This document shows, piece after piece, positions 45,423-56,507 of a DNA stretch of 64,000 nucleotides. Position numbers and translations under genes: made by a program. This DNA comes from Solen grandis (Eukaryota; Mollusca; Bivalvia; Adapedonta; Solenidae). The stretch is from the NCBI GenBank assembly GCA_021229015.1, contig CM037789.1, forward strand, positions 32,407,856 to 32,471,855. Direction: 5' to 3'. Under the pieces are notes generated by a model. It ran no database searches. It saw only the letters and a program-made list of their open reading frames with translations, and was not told the origin of the DNA. The first letter of the stretch is position 1, and every line of letters starts with the position of its first letter.

Positions 45423-46883
45423 GGTAAATAATTTCTACAAAGTATATATTATTTCTTTAATAGTCATTTATTGAGTGTATGTTAAGGTTATAACTTGGAC
45501 ATTTTTTGTAATGATTATTGTACATGATACAATTAAATCCACTTTGCCAAATTTTAAAGGCCTATATACATTATTAGCTACATTATATATGTTTTAAGCA
45601 AAGTATGGTGCATGTAACAAATAATGAGCATGTTCATTTACAGCGGAAACGTTTAAATATATAATCTTAATTGAATAGTATTTATGAAAGTGCAATTTTG
45701 TTAATATTCGTAATGATAAAAATGTTTATGCACATTTTTTTATTACGGTTAAATTATGCTGTCATATTACATTTACATTCTATATAATTGTAGAATAATT
45801 ACATAACATTCTAGATCAAATATTTCGGGGAAAAAAGGGAACCAATTTGATGTTTAACCTAGACTTTATCTTTTAAATGATCTTTTTGCAAAATGTGTGA
45901 ATTATCTTGTTGATTAACAATAAGGACATTTAAAATATATTTGATGTTTTGAAGGGGAATTTTTCCAGCAGTTTTTCTCGGTTTCACAAAATTAAAAAAT
46001 AGGATACATTTTTCAAAATTAAATTGCGCAAATTAAAGCAAAGGATGGCATATTAAATAGCATAATGAATGAACTAGCAGGTATCCCCTTCCATATACAA
46101 TAGATTGCATATTGGCATTTTCGAGATTTTGGTTTTGCTTCGGGATATTTTAAATCTGAAATTGGGATCAAGAAAAAGAGTATTTTATATATTATCCAAG
46201 AAGGGCGAAACACATGTGGTCCGAAACTATCATGTGATATACCTTAAGGACGAATGATCCAACACTGAGGTGAGTATGTAGACTATGCAGGTCATGTTTT
46301 GATCCCGAGACTCGGTGTGGCCCGGAGTTAGAGGTTGAGGCAGATCGAGCGTGACTCAGGGAGGGGATTGCTTCCATCTGTCAGGAGAGATTACTTCAGG
46401 GTAGGGCTCTGTGACCTTGTCGGGGTCATGACCTCAGTAACAATTGTAGCACCTGGCTAGATAAACTTACCGCTAGGGAATATTTTTTTATGAATTCAAT
46501 AAAATCCTATTATATAATATCTGTTCCATGATATATTCTAGCACCTGAATAAGTTGGCATATTTTTTTTCCAGAATAACAACAATATTCATTATAAATAA
46601 ATATTTCGTTATTTTTATTAGGGAAACAAGATTGGTGTAGTTCATCCCTTAAGTATTACATAGCAATAAGTACGGATGGTAGAATCTCGAGTTATTTTTC
46701 ATGTTTACGGTATTTACGAGCTGGTGGAAACAAGATTATATAGTTCGATAAGATAACGTTCGTGCCGTTTAGCAATTTTAAGTATTGCAAAACAAAATGC
46801 AGCAAAAATGTAACTTTCAGAAAAAATTATTACTGTATCTAGAAAAAAATTGATACAGCAAAAAGTTGATTTTTATTTTTATT

Positions 46884-46914
<31 letters not shown>

Positions 46915-47420
46915 TTTATTATTATTGTTTATTTTTGGTTAATCATGTGTTCTGTTTTTCAAATAATGGCTTTTATCTTAAAACTTGCCGAACAAAAGGT
47001 GACAATGGCTTAATAACTTGTACGTAATCATTCACACACAGATGCATTGATTTCGATGCCCATTTTTTTTTCTTTTAGAATAGTGTTAGTTATTTTCAAT
47101 TAGTTGTATAAACAATATATTGAGCTGACCCTTCCCTCTCAGACCTAATTCCCCCCTTATTGTTAACCCTACATGTATGTATCTACTCCTGCCTTCCCCT
47201 GCCTCTACGATCCTTGCCTTTATACTTTGGACCTGGTGTATTTTAACCCTACCTCTTGCAACCAGACTATAATTACTGAGTTCGAGTTCGAGTCTTTGAG
47301 TTTTCTCTCTGTCTCTCTCTTTTTTTCTCTGCCTCCCTCTCTCTCTCTCTCTCTCTCTCTAAGCACTATCAGCTATATCAAGCTTCAAGAGACACATATT
47401 TCGTGAGCGCTTATTGAAAA
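45423..47420. other. AT-rich intergenic DNA
   Basis: No gene supported. A GC-richer island at 46200-46460 has no recognisable content. (TTTA)n at 46871-46925 and (CT)n at 47334-47361. Confidence 0.4.
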
Positions 47421-47570
47421 TACAGGATAGATCTGTCGAACTATTGTCAGGATAATGCAATAAAGTGTGATATCCTGCTACACACGTCTTCAGTGTGACT
47501 CTTCAGTTAGGTAGCACCATATCTATCTCAAGTAGGCAATAAATGCTGAAATCTTTTTGACAGAACAAAA
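47421..47570 (+). mobile_element. SINE family A, old 3' half
   Basis: ATTGTCAGGATAATGCAATA, GTGTGATATCCTGCTACACA, AGCACCATATCTATCTCAAG, TGCTGAAATC: the family A order with heavy divergence. Confidence 0.5.
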
Positions 47571-47901
47571 ATTTCATCAAAAGAGCAAGTAAGAACACCT
47601 ATGGACCATTTTATCTGGTTATTGTAATTCTTTGATCACTGTTGCCGATTATGTCATGGGTTTTCGCGATTTTATTTTCCAGTTTTTTAAGTGAGCAAAA
47701 ACATAGAATAAATGACTTGTTAAATTAAAATCTGGGTGGAAAAAAACCTTTCTAACTGTATCAAACCTGAAAATTGGCAAATAAAAACTGCAGTCCAGTT
47801 TTGTGCTATTTTACGTGTTCAATGGAGGTTACTACAAATAAGTGAAATTAAAAAAAAAAGGATGAGAAAATAAAAGTAAACAGTATTTCTTTTATTTATA
47901 T

Positions 47902-47956
<55 letters not shown>

Positions 47957-49129
47957 ATTTGTATGTATTTTAACAAGTTTTTTCCTTTACTTTGAGATGA
48001 ATAATTATTCTAATTATATCTTATTACTACATAGTAAAGTAGATCTTTAAGTGTACATAATTATGTTAACATCAAGAACATGTATGCAAAGTTAATTTCT
48101 GAATAAAATAAATATACATGAGCATTTTAAATATATTTCTTATGTTCATTTTTTTTAAATTCTTGCCATGAAAATGTTGTTTTTCATTTCAGTGTGATTG
48201 TAAAATGTGAATATGCTATGCAAAACATAACATTTTCTTTGTTGATATAGTTTAATGTCATAAGGCTAAGCTTTTGGAAAATGTAACATTTATGCATGTA
48301 GGATTAATGGCCTGAAAGTTTTACATTCTACTTGATGATAAACATATATAGGTACATATGTACCTATAAACATATAGGTACATGGATGCTTTTCTGGTTA
48401 AGCTAAAGTTCTCTGATACTGATTATAACATTTTAATTGTTCCCTCTGCTTTTTGTAACTGTAAAATACACATTGATAAAATAAACTGTATAAAGAACTG
48501 TATAAAGAACGACTGAGTCTAAGCACCTGCTGTACATAAGACTTTGTGAACAAATTTCTGGGCTACCAGAATTTTTGAGAATTTGACACTGTATGGTTCT
48601 AAAATTAAGTTACAGGTAAAATCCTGGTTTCATTCCATTTCCTGAGTCATGCAAACCCGATCTGACGTGATGTGTTGCCTAGACAATCGTTACCGTCATT
48701 AAGGACTTTCCTATCAATTCTCTGCTTTCCACGTGCAGTACCGAAACATGTTTACAAACACAGGTCATAAGTGCTCTAGAGAAACTAACGAGTTTCTGAA
48801 AACTCATGTTCGTTTCTCAGCTTCCATTGTTTCAGCAATTAACGAGTCTACAAATGAGACTTTTCTTAAATGTTTCACAAGGATTGCAGATACAATACAC
48901 AGAGTATTTCATTGTACTGGATGCATCAACAAGTGTTGTTGTTTTTGTTGTTTGGGGCTTACCGTTTGTGCGACAGTCTGTTATTCTGTTCTCGAAAATG
49001 AAATTGTATTTTAAGAAGTATGATTTTCATACTTAGACTCAAACTATGTTCATTAGTTTCAAAAGGGATTTGAGTATGATTCTCAAAAACTGTGCCTGAG
49101 ATCGTACTTACATACTTTGAAGAACACGG
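47571..49129. other. AT-rich intergenic DNA
   Basis: (TA)n of about 44 bp at 47910-47953. A perfect 22-bp palindrome at 48347-48368, centred on ACATATGT. No gene supported. Confidence 0.5.
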
Positions 49130-49385
49130 GGCTTTGGGTCCGTGTCTTGGACCGGGAGGTCGTGAGTTCGGATTCCGGCTGCGTTCCAAAATCGATAGGA
49201 ACGGTTCTGATACAGTCCCCCCCTTTTTTTCTGAAAGCTTCAAGCCTGTTTAGCTCGTTATCAAGATAATATGAGACAGGGGCGTGGTATCATGTCACGT
49301 GTCTACTGTCTAATATTGTATTGATGCAGCACTGAATCTAAGATAAACATTCTGCAAGTGACTCAAATGCTATGGGCGGGATGGG
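49130..49385 (+). mobile_element. SINE family A, diverged
   Basis: B-box region GGTCGTGAGTTCGGATTCCG, GGAACGGTTCTGATACAG, GGCGTGGTATCATGTCACGT, GCAGCACTGAATCTAAG, and a worn tail GCTATGGGCGGGATGGG. Confidence 0.75.
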
Positions 49386-50085
49386 ATAGGGGTATTATTG
49401 TTAGTTCCTTTGTTAACACATGTAGTTCAGATTAATCATACCAGTAGAATATTATTATATTAGCATAATGAAAAAAGGCGAAATCAGTTTTTACTAGTTC
49501 GACTTAAACTGTTTATACGCAAAAGCAGTCCCGTCTTATATAATAAATCTCTCTTTTTAGCTCTCTCTTTTTTTCTCTCTCTCTCTCTTGGTTGTTATGG
49601 AACAGGGTTGCTTCAACTCTGTTCTAAGGTAGCACACATTCTGAATCAGACAACAATTCGGGGCTATATTAAGAAATTTATATTTAAAGATTTACTTCTT
49701 TTTTACTACGCAGAGAAAAAATGTCAAAAATTTGTTTTCTCTCTTAACACTAATTAGTGACAATTTTCATGTTTATTTGGTTAAACGCTGAAGCCATGTC
49801 AAGGTTTGTGAAGGATAGAATCCAGTCAAAATACCAATATAGTGCACGGTTGTGTGGACCATGGATGAGTCAGAACCAGATATTTTGCACTACTTAATGT
49901 TTTGAAGACTAATGTCCTATGACCTATGTTATTTACTGTTTTATATACGGTATCCGAACCCTATTTCACAAAAATAGACTATTTCAGATTTCATTAAAAC
50001 AACAACAAACATAAGCCGAATTTAACGCCAATACATGACTTTCGAATTTGTACGAGTAAGGTATACTGTATTTTGGCATATGACA
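49386..50085. other. Intergenic DNA with (CT)n
   Basis: CT-rich runs at 49553-49588. No gene supported. Confidence 0.4.
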
Positions 50086-50560
50086 TATGATATTGCATGA
50101 TGTAATTTGATACGATATGATATGCTAGGAATAGATACGATACAATATGATATCATATAATACGATGCACAGCTGTGCGATGTGATATTAAAAATATGAA
50201 AAAATTACGATGCGATATGATATTTTACGGTACGATTCAATGTGATAAGATAAAATAAAATAAGATACAATGATAGGATACATTATAATAAGAAACGATA
50301 TGATTAGATAAGATACGATATGATATGATATTGTATTAAATGACACGGTACGATGCGATACAATACAAAACGAAACGATATGATATACGGTACGAATCAA
50401 TGATAGTATATATTATATTAATAAGAAACGATATGATTAGATTAGATACGATATGATATGATATTATATGACACCATATGATACGATAAGATACGATGCG
50501 ATACAATAGGATACTTACCATGTGAATCGATACGATACGATATGATATTATATGATGTTT
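50086..50560. repeat. Degenerate GATAC/GATAT satellite
   Basis: About 470 bp made almost entirely of 5-mers GATAC, GATAT and GATGC. Within it, a block containing TACGGTACGA and AAGAAACGATATGATTAGAT occurs twice (about 50227-50320 and 50388-50460). Translated 'ISYHIVSY' frames are artefacts. Confidence 0.9.
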
Positions 50561-51244
50561 TGTGGCGATTTGTTATATAATGTCATGTCGGGTTATATCA
50601 ACGTATGTAATTTTATGTTTTATCGAGTCGTGTTTCGCTGCCTTTTGCAAGGTCATGTTACGTTACACTACAGTGGTAGCTTCATTATCTTAAAATATTT
50701 GACATTCTGAGATACAGAATCTGAAATATTTGATGAAGAAAACATAAATTGTGAAATGCAGACTAGCGTACTTACAGATAGAATTTTAATGTGTTTATAA
50801 TATTTCTGGCATCAACTGTTCAGAATTTTGTATCAAGCAATATCGAATAGGTCTCTTTTAATTTTGACTAAAAGCTAAGTGCAGCTCTCTTGTGCAGCAT
50901 ATAATAAAATGTTTATTATTATTTTTTTTTTTTAAATCAAGATTAAAACTTCCGTTTTGCAAACCGTTCTATCTACATCTGAAGTCTAAAAATTAATGAG
51001 CTAAGTAGATAAGAGAGAAAAAAATGTAAGTAAAAAATAGAAAGAAATGGGGTAAATAGGTTGGCAAAACTCTTTTTGTTCATCATTTTTTTATCTTTTG
51101 TTTCCTTTTTTACCTTTAGAGGATGTGACCATAAAAGTGTTCAACCATGAGACCCTGAATGCTAGAAAAAATGTTTTATTATAATTATTAATTTATTAAT
51201 TATTTATTAATTAGTTGGTGGGCTCTCTAACCCCTCGGTCACAG

Positions 51245-51535
51245 TGACCGAGTTTTATGTTGTTGTTGTTGTTTTTTTACGGGATAACTGCCAATGTCCT
51301 ATTGGTATGAAAATGGTACTGGTATAGCTCTCTTGCTTGACGCTCAGCATATAAGGGTAGTTCCAGGACTGGTTGGCTTGGTGTCAGGATAATGTGACTG
51401 GGTGTGGTATCATGCCACATGTTGACGGCGTGATACAGCAGTGTGGCAGCAATATATCTTTCTCAAGAAGACATAGTCTCCAAATGACTGAAATACTGTC
51501 GGTGGGACGTTAAACCCAACAAACAAACCAACGAA
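51245..51535 (+). mobile_element. SINE family A, good body, replaced head
   Basis: The body is close to consensus: GGTACTGGTATAGCTCTCTT, GGGTAGTTCCAGGACTGGTT, GGTGTGGTATCATGCCACAT, GACGGCGTGATACAGCAG, ACTGTCGGTGGGACGTTAAA. The head is interrupted by (TTG)n and T runs where the B box should be. A 19-bp perfect palindrome CTCGGTCACAGTGACCGAG (51234-51252) covers the A-box end. Confidence 0.9.
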
Positions 51536-52232
51536 CTTATTGGTATTATTTCAAAACTTCGCTTAAGTAAATATTCATATATAACTGCTTGATAATGTAT
51601 ATGTATTATTTTTTGCAAGTGTAAAATAATTCAAACGTAAACTGTGATCTGCTGGTCAAGGCATACAATTTTGATCAACGAGAAAGGATCTGATTTTCGA
51701 TATTGCCTGACGAGTCCCAGCACTGTAAGTTTTAAGCTCTACAACTGCGAATCTTGCGTAACTTTTCTTCGCTCCTATCGTTTCACTCATAGATGATATT
51801 CTTTTTACTCATACCCTGTATCAGAAATCATGATTATCATATATAGCAGATCCTCGACCCCCCCCCCCCCCTTTCTCTTCCCCGTGGGGTGAGGCAACAG
51901 TAAGGGGGACCCAAATGCACAGTTCTTGGCATAATTCTAAATGAATAAAAGGATTTCGGCGTCACTCGTTACATATCCTATTGTTTAGCCGTTTGTCAAG
52001 AGCCGAGATGTTGTTGATTTCTCAAAGACACCTGGCAGAAATAGACTAGCAGCAGAGACCAAGGAAGTTCTCCGATTATACAACATATGTTTCAATTGAG
52101 ATAATATCACGCGGCTGGTGCCTATACTGGTTGTTTACTGGAACTTTAAGAGAGAGAGAGAATATTTTAGTATTAAGTGTAATAATACAATGCTACGTAA
52201 ACATTAATATTCGTTAAAAATGCTTTATTATT

Positions 52233-52414
52233 TACAGTCAAACCCATCTTAAACGGTGAGTCAAGGGAACGAGATAAAATGACCGCTTTACAGAGGTGGC
52301 CGCTGAACGAAAGTCAAATATAATAAAATGCTATAGTTTGGTAATATTAAAAATGACCGCTAAATGCAGATTGACCGCTTAATGCAGTTGGCCCCTAATA
52401 CAAGTTCAACTGTA
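52233..52414. mobile_element. MITE family 1, copy 4
   Basis: Ends TACAGTCAAACCCATCTTAA and ACAAGTTCAACTGTA, inverted relative to the 33113 and 38709 copies. The interior has GACCGCTTTACAGAGGTGGC and a GACCGCTTAATGCAG repeat. Confidence 0.85.
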
Positions 52415-53340
52415 TATACAAATAAGACGAAGAGAGGGTTAAAAGATTGATCTATTTTAGATTAGTTACATTGTTGATCGAATAAATAACTTGATAAATA
52501 CTGAGTTATCTTCTTGATCTAGACTGAGGAAGGAATGCCTAACATAAAGCATCGATCTAATCCGTTTTGCTGACTACGCTTCTAAGGTTCAATCCATAAT
52601 CCGTCTTATATGATGTTTTTTGACGTGTCACCGCCTGTCATCAATTGCTCACTGGGTTATGGAGGGTTGAGTATATCAAGGAGTTTCTTTAGAGAAAAAT
52701 TAATGTAATATCTTGTTCCCGATAGTGAAGACTGGTATCAAAAATCTTTGGAGAAAAAATGCGGCCAAAATATTCGGATCTTAGAGTCTCGTCCAAAGGA
52801 AAGAATCAACCCGACCCCGTCCAGCATCATATCTGGTAAGAACATTGAACAGTGTGTGTAACCACAGTGACACAGAGCAGTTTCCGGGAGCACCGTTACC
52901 TTGCAGCCAGTCAACTGGGTTACCCTGACACAGTTCGTAATTCCAGAACTTTCTCAACATTTTATTAAACACGAAGAATAATAATGGGTGTAGTGTTAAC
53001 AAAAAGTCAACACCTCAAACAGAAATCCCAATTTCAAACATGCGTACGATGATTTTGTGAGAAAATGGGATAATAATTTGGCTATAACACAGTTTGTAGT
53101 TGCGAAAGCGCTGGTCGTTGTTGTGAAACATATGAACAATAGCTTGCACTATTGTCACCAGTAGACAATTTTTCGTTAATGAGAGAGAGAGAAGAAGAAG
53201 AAGGAGAAAGAAGGAGTATCAATTAATAGGACAGACAAGAGAGAGAGAGAGAAAATTAAGAAAAAAGTGTGTGTGTGGGGGGGGGGGTATAAATTAAAAA
53301 CAAAAATAGAACATAGAGAGACAAGCAATTTAATAATTAT
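52415..53340. other. Intergenic DNA
   Basis: A 73-codon minus frame at 52781-53002 has no recognisable domain. GA tracts lie at 53180-53250 and a G run at 53278-53287. Confidence 0.4.
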
Positions 53341-53523
53341 ATCACACATATATGGAATTGATATCAATTAATAAATTCAGGGCCATCCACACATATGTGA
53401 AATTGATATCAATAATATGTATTCAGGCCCATAAACTTACACATCAAATTGATATCAAAATTTACGTAATTTCAGGCCCATTCACTCATTATGAAATTGA
53501 TATCAATAATGTAAATACAGGCT
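53341..53523. repeat. Four-copy tandem repeat, about 46-bp unit
   Basis: AAATTGATATCAAT recurs at about 53355, 53400, 53446 and 53494, each followed by a CAGGCCCAT block. The core TTGATATCAA is palindromic. Confidence 0.85.
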
Positions 53524-54605
53524 GACGTTTGCGATATATTTTATTTAAGCTAGCCGTAATTTCTAGTAATGTATAAAAGGCAAAAGCCTTAAAATGTTAA
53601 CAAAGAGCAAAAATAGTTTCTAAATAGCAATAACAATATGGCGACTATTCAAACGTCTATAATGTAGAACTTGCTAAAAATTCATGTTTTTTTTCTTGAG
53701 AAAGGCATACTTTTGCCGAAATATCGAGATAGAGTGAATTTAATTATTTATTGTATTATTTCCCTCTGGAGAATCAACATATTTATTGATTCTAAAACCT
53801 TTTGAGCAAATAAAATCGTATATATGAGCTAAATTCTTCATTATTTTCATGTGAGTAAATATAATTAAAAGTTTTAAAAACGCCTCAGCTTGGAAGAAGT
53901 CCGATGATAAGTTTAGTGCTTTTCAAATGATTCTAGATTACTTAAAAATGTAATGAGACATTTTTCAACAATAGATTGGTGCATGTCCTACCGTTTCCAT
54001 CACTAATGAAAAAAAAAGCTTTAAGGGTGATGGGTCAAACTGTAAAACTGTAAAAAAAAAAAAAAAAAAAAATGACGTGCAATATCGTATTTACATGCAG
54101 GAGGCGTTTTAACGTCCCTGCGTGGGAGAAAGGCGTATTTATAGCAATAAATAAATGTAAATGAAGAAAGGAATGGATGCATGAAAAACCTATCTGCGCT
54201 CTCGACCAATTGATTTTTGTAATGTAATGTATTTCAAGAGTTTTCTAATGGTAAACTCACTAATTGAAGGAAGAATGTTTATACAATATGACTTCGAGCC
54301 ACTGTGGCATGAAGTGGGTTATCTTTTTTATCGCTGATAGTCAGCTATGTCGGACGGAATGTAAATATTTCCCCTATGCAATGCCAATGCAAAACCAATG
54401 AACACTAAGAAAAATCGGTTAAATTTGGCCAAAAAATAACAAAGCTAGATTGACTTTTTCACACAGAGTTTATGAATAACAAATGCCTGTAAAAGATCAA
54501 TATGCCCTTGTCCTATACATTAATTAGATGGACCGACATTTGTCAATTTCCCAAAGCAGCGGAAAAGAGCACCCCCACCCGGGAGAGAGCTATAAGACAA
54601 TAATG
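53524..54605. other. AT-rich DNA, poly(A) at 54051-54071
   Basis: Contains the repeat segment 53690-53760 related to the interior of the 43331/43861 direct-repeat locus. No gene supported. Confidence 0.45.
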
Positions 54606-54946
54606 GTAAGACATATAAGTGAGTATAGACATTAAGGAGTATGACATATAAGTGAGTATAGACATATAAGTATATAGACTAAAGTGAGATAAACATATAA
54701 GTGAGTATAGACATATAAGTTAGAGTGAATAGACATATAAGTGAGTAGTAGAAACTATATAAGTGAGTAATAAAAACATATAAGTGAGTATAGACATATA
54801 AGTGAGTATAGACATATAAGTGAGTATAGACATATAAGTGAATATAGACATATAAGTGAGTATAGACATATAAGTGAGTATAGACATATAAGTGAGTATA
54901 GACATATAAGTGAGTATAGACATATAAGTGAGTATAGACATATATG
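54606..54946. repeat. 18-bp tandem array
   Basis: Units of ACATATAAGTGAGTATAG, about 18-19 copies. The left third (54606-54780) is ragged with many single-base losses, the right two thirds nearly perfect. The MSILTY-repeat minus frame is an artefact. Confidence 0.95.
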
Positions 54947-55366
54947 TAATATTTACTCGTAATGATATGACATACTATTTCTTGATTAATCTTAACATTT
55001 TCTAATTATAAGCTGTTTATACATCGGTTCACATATTGTATGTTCTGTTCATATATAGATTTAGATGTAAACTATCAAGATGAACATACATGTACGTGTG
55101 TGTGTACATTGGTTTGAGAGTTATTTTTCCAAAAAGAAAATGTTAAAAAAGTGAAACTACAATGGATTCCAAGAGAGGAAAGCATGATTATAATAATTTG
55201 CAATGATCAGAATAGAATATGACTCAATAACGGTCGTGCATTTTTGCGTTGGTTTGATATATATAAAAAATAAATAACACACGTGCACACACAACCCAAT
55301 AGTCGAAAAAATACAAATCGAGGTACAAGATTTCTACCTCACAAGGTCACACTCACACAAACGCAC

Positions 55367-55425
55367 ACGCTATATGACTGAAATGCTGTCGAAACGACGG
55401 AAAACTCAAATAGTCAAGTCAAGTC
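55367..55425 (+). mobile_element. SINE family B 3' end fragment
   Basis: CTATATGACTGAAATGCTGT, CGAAACGACGG, AAACTCAAATAGTCAAG: same tail variant as 21268-21466. Confidence 0.7.
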
Positions 55426-55654
55426 AATCTCTGGTCTGATTGAGTCATGTGGCACGAAGCATTTAGTAAGATACATTTGATGTAAACACAGACTTTTCTC
55501 CGACACCCAACCACGTGAAGTTTACATACATACACATTTACAAAAAATAAATACATTATAAAAGCGTTTAGTAATATACAATAATTATATATTAATAGTT
55601 TACTTATTTATTTTATGTCGATTGGGAAACAAGTTCTTATGGCTTATTACTCAT

Positions 55655-55787
55655 CCCTCTCGACAGTTCCTGGGTTGGACCAGAACTTCTGGCCTGGGAA
55701 GGTCATGAAAATTCCTTGTTCCAACCGCGGTTCGAACCCGCAACCTACGGATCCGCACTCGGGTATGTTTCCACTGGACCACGACGC
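55655..55787 (-). mobile_element. tRNA-like SINE head, family D
   Basis: Minus-strand B box GCGGGTTCGAACCGCGG and A-box region GTGGTCCAGTGG. The body does not match families A-C. Confidence 0.5.
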
Positions 55788-55792
55788 CTTTC

Positions 55793-55950
55793 AAATTCAG
55801 GGGCGTAGCTCACAAACAATTAAATGGATCGTTATTTGATAAAATTTATTTACTTTCCGTTAATTCACTGTGATTAGAACGTATTTTAGTACTGCTGATG
55901 TCAAAAATTCGAAACTAAACTTACGCAAGTGTCGCTACGCCCCTGAATTT
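55793..55950. mobile_element. Short MITE with 17-bp inverted ends
   Basis: AAATTCAGGGGCGTAGC (55793-55809) is exactly inverted at 55934-55950. The CAGGGGCGTAGC terminus is hAT-like. No target duplication was identified. Confidence 0.7.
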
Positions 55951-56247
55951 GCATTTCGTTAATTGCGTCTCATTATATGAGCTTAAATTAAAAAAGTCAA
56001 TTAAATGTAGATGATCTCGGAAAATATGAGTTCTAAAATAAGATAATTCGTAACCGTGACGTCAATTCACCACGTCCGTCATAATGAATATCACGTTAAG
56101 CTATACATTAATGATATTCAATAATATATAATATGTCCTCATTCATCAACGATTCCAGAGATATTTAAACATCTGTCGGGTCTGAATTCTCAGTAAATTG
56201 TATCCGATAGTCAAATAATAAAAAATAGTTTCTTAATGGAACGGCTT

Positions 56248-56507
56248 TTAAAATTCGTTATCTTCAAACTCCAGAAGACCGTGTTTTTCTACCCTCCCGT
56301 CTTCCACACTGTCGGACACTTTACTGTAGCTGTAGCTTCTCTCCTGACGTCCCTTCAGACAACGTGCCCACGTTCTGTATGACGCCATTATGACGTATAC
56401 TGCTACCATAAAAAACAGATTGCCAATTAGATGCATTCCAAACGCTGCCACGATGAAATGAACGTTCGTTTCTTCTTTCCTATCCCAGGCCGGGTTGCTA
56501 TGGGAAC
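56248..56507 (-). CDS. TMEM45: TMEM45-like gene, terminal exon
   Basis: Acceptor TTTGCTAATGACAG|GTTCCC, stop TAA at 56250-56248. Contains the PAWDRKEETN signature, the last membrane helix and a cytosolic-type tail with SYSYSKVSDS and an acidic end. Confidence 0.87.

Noticed and set aside
50188..50521. Open frames rich in Ile/Ser/Tyr/His
   Set aside because: Translations of the GATAC/GATAT simple repeat.
52781..53002. 73-codon minus frame with GNPVDWLQGNGAPGNC
   Set aside because: Looks somewhat protein-like but no domain was recognised and the splice context is unclear. Left as unsupported.
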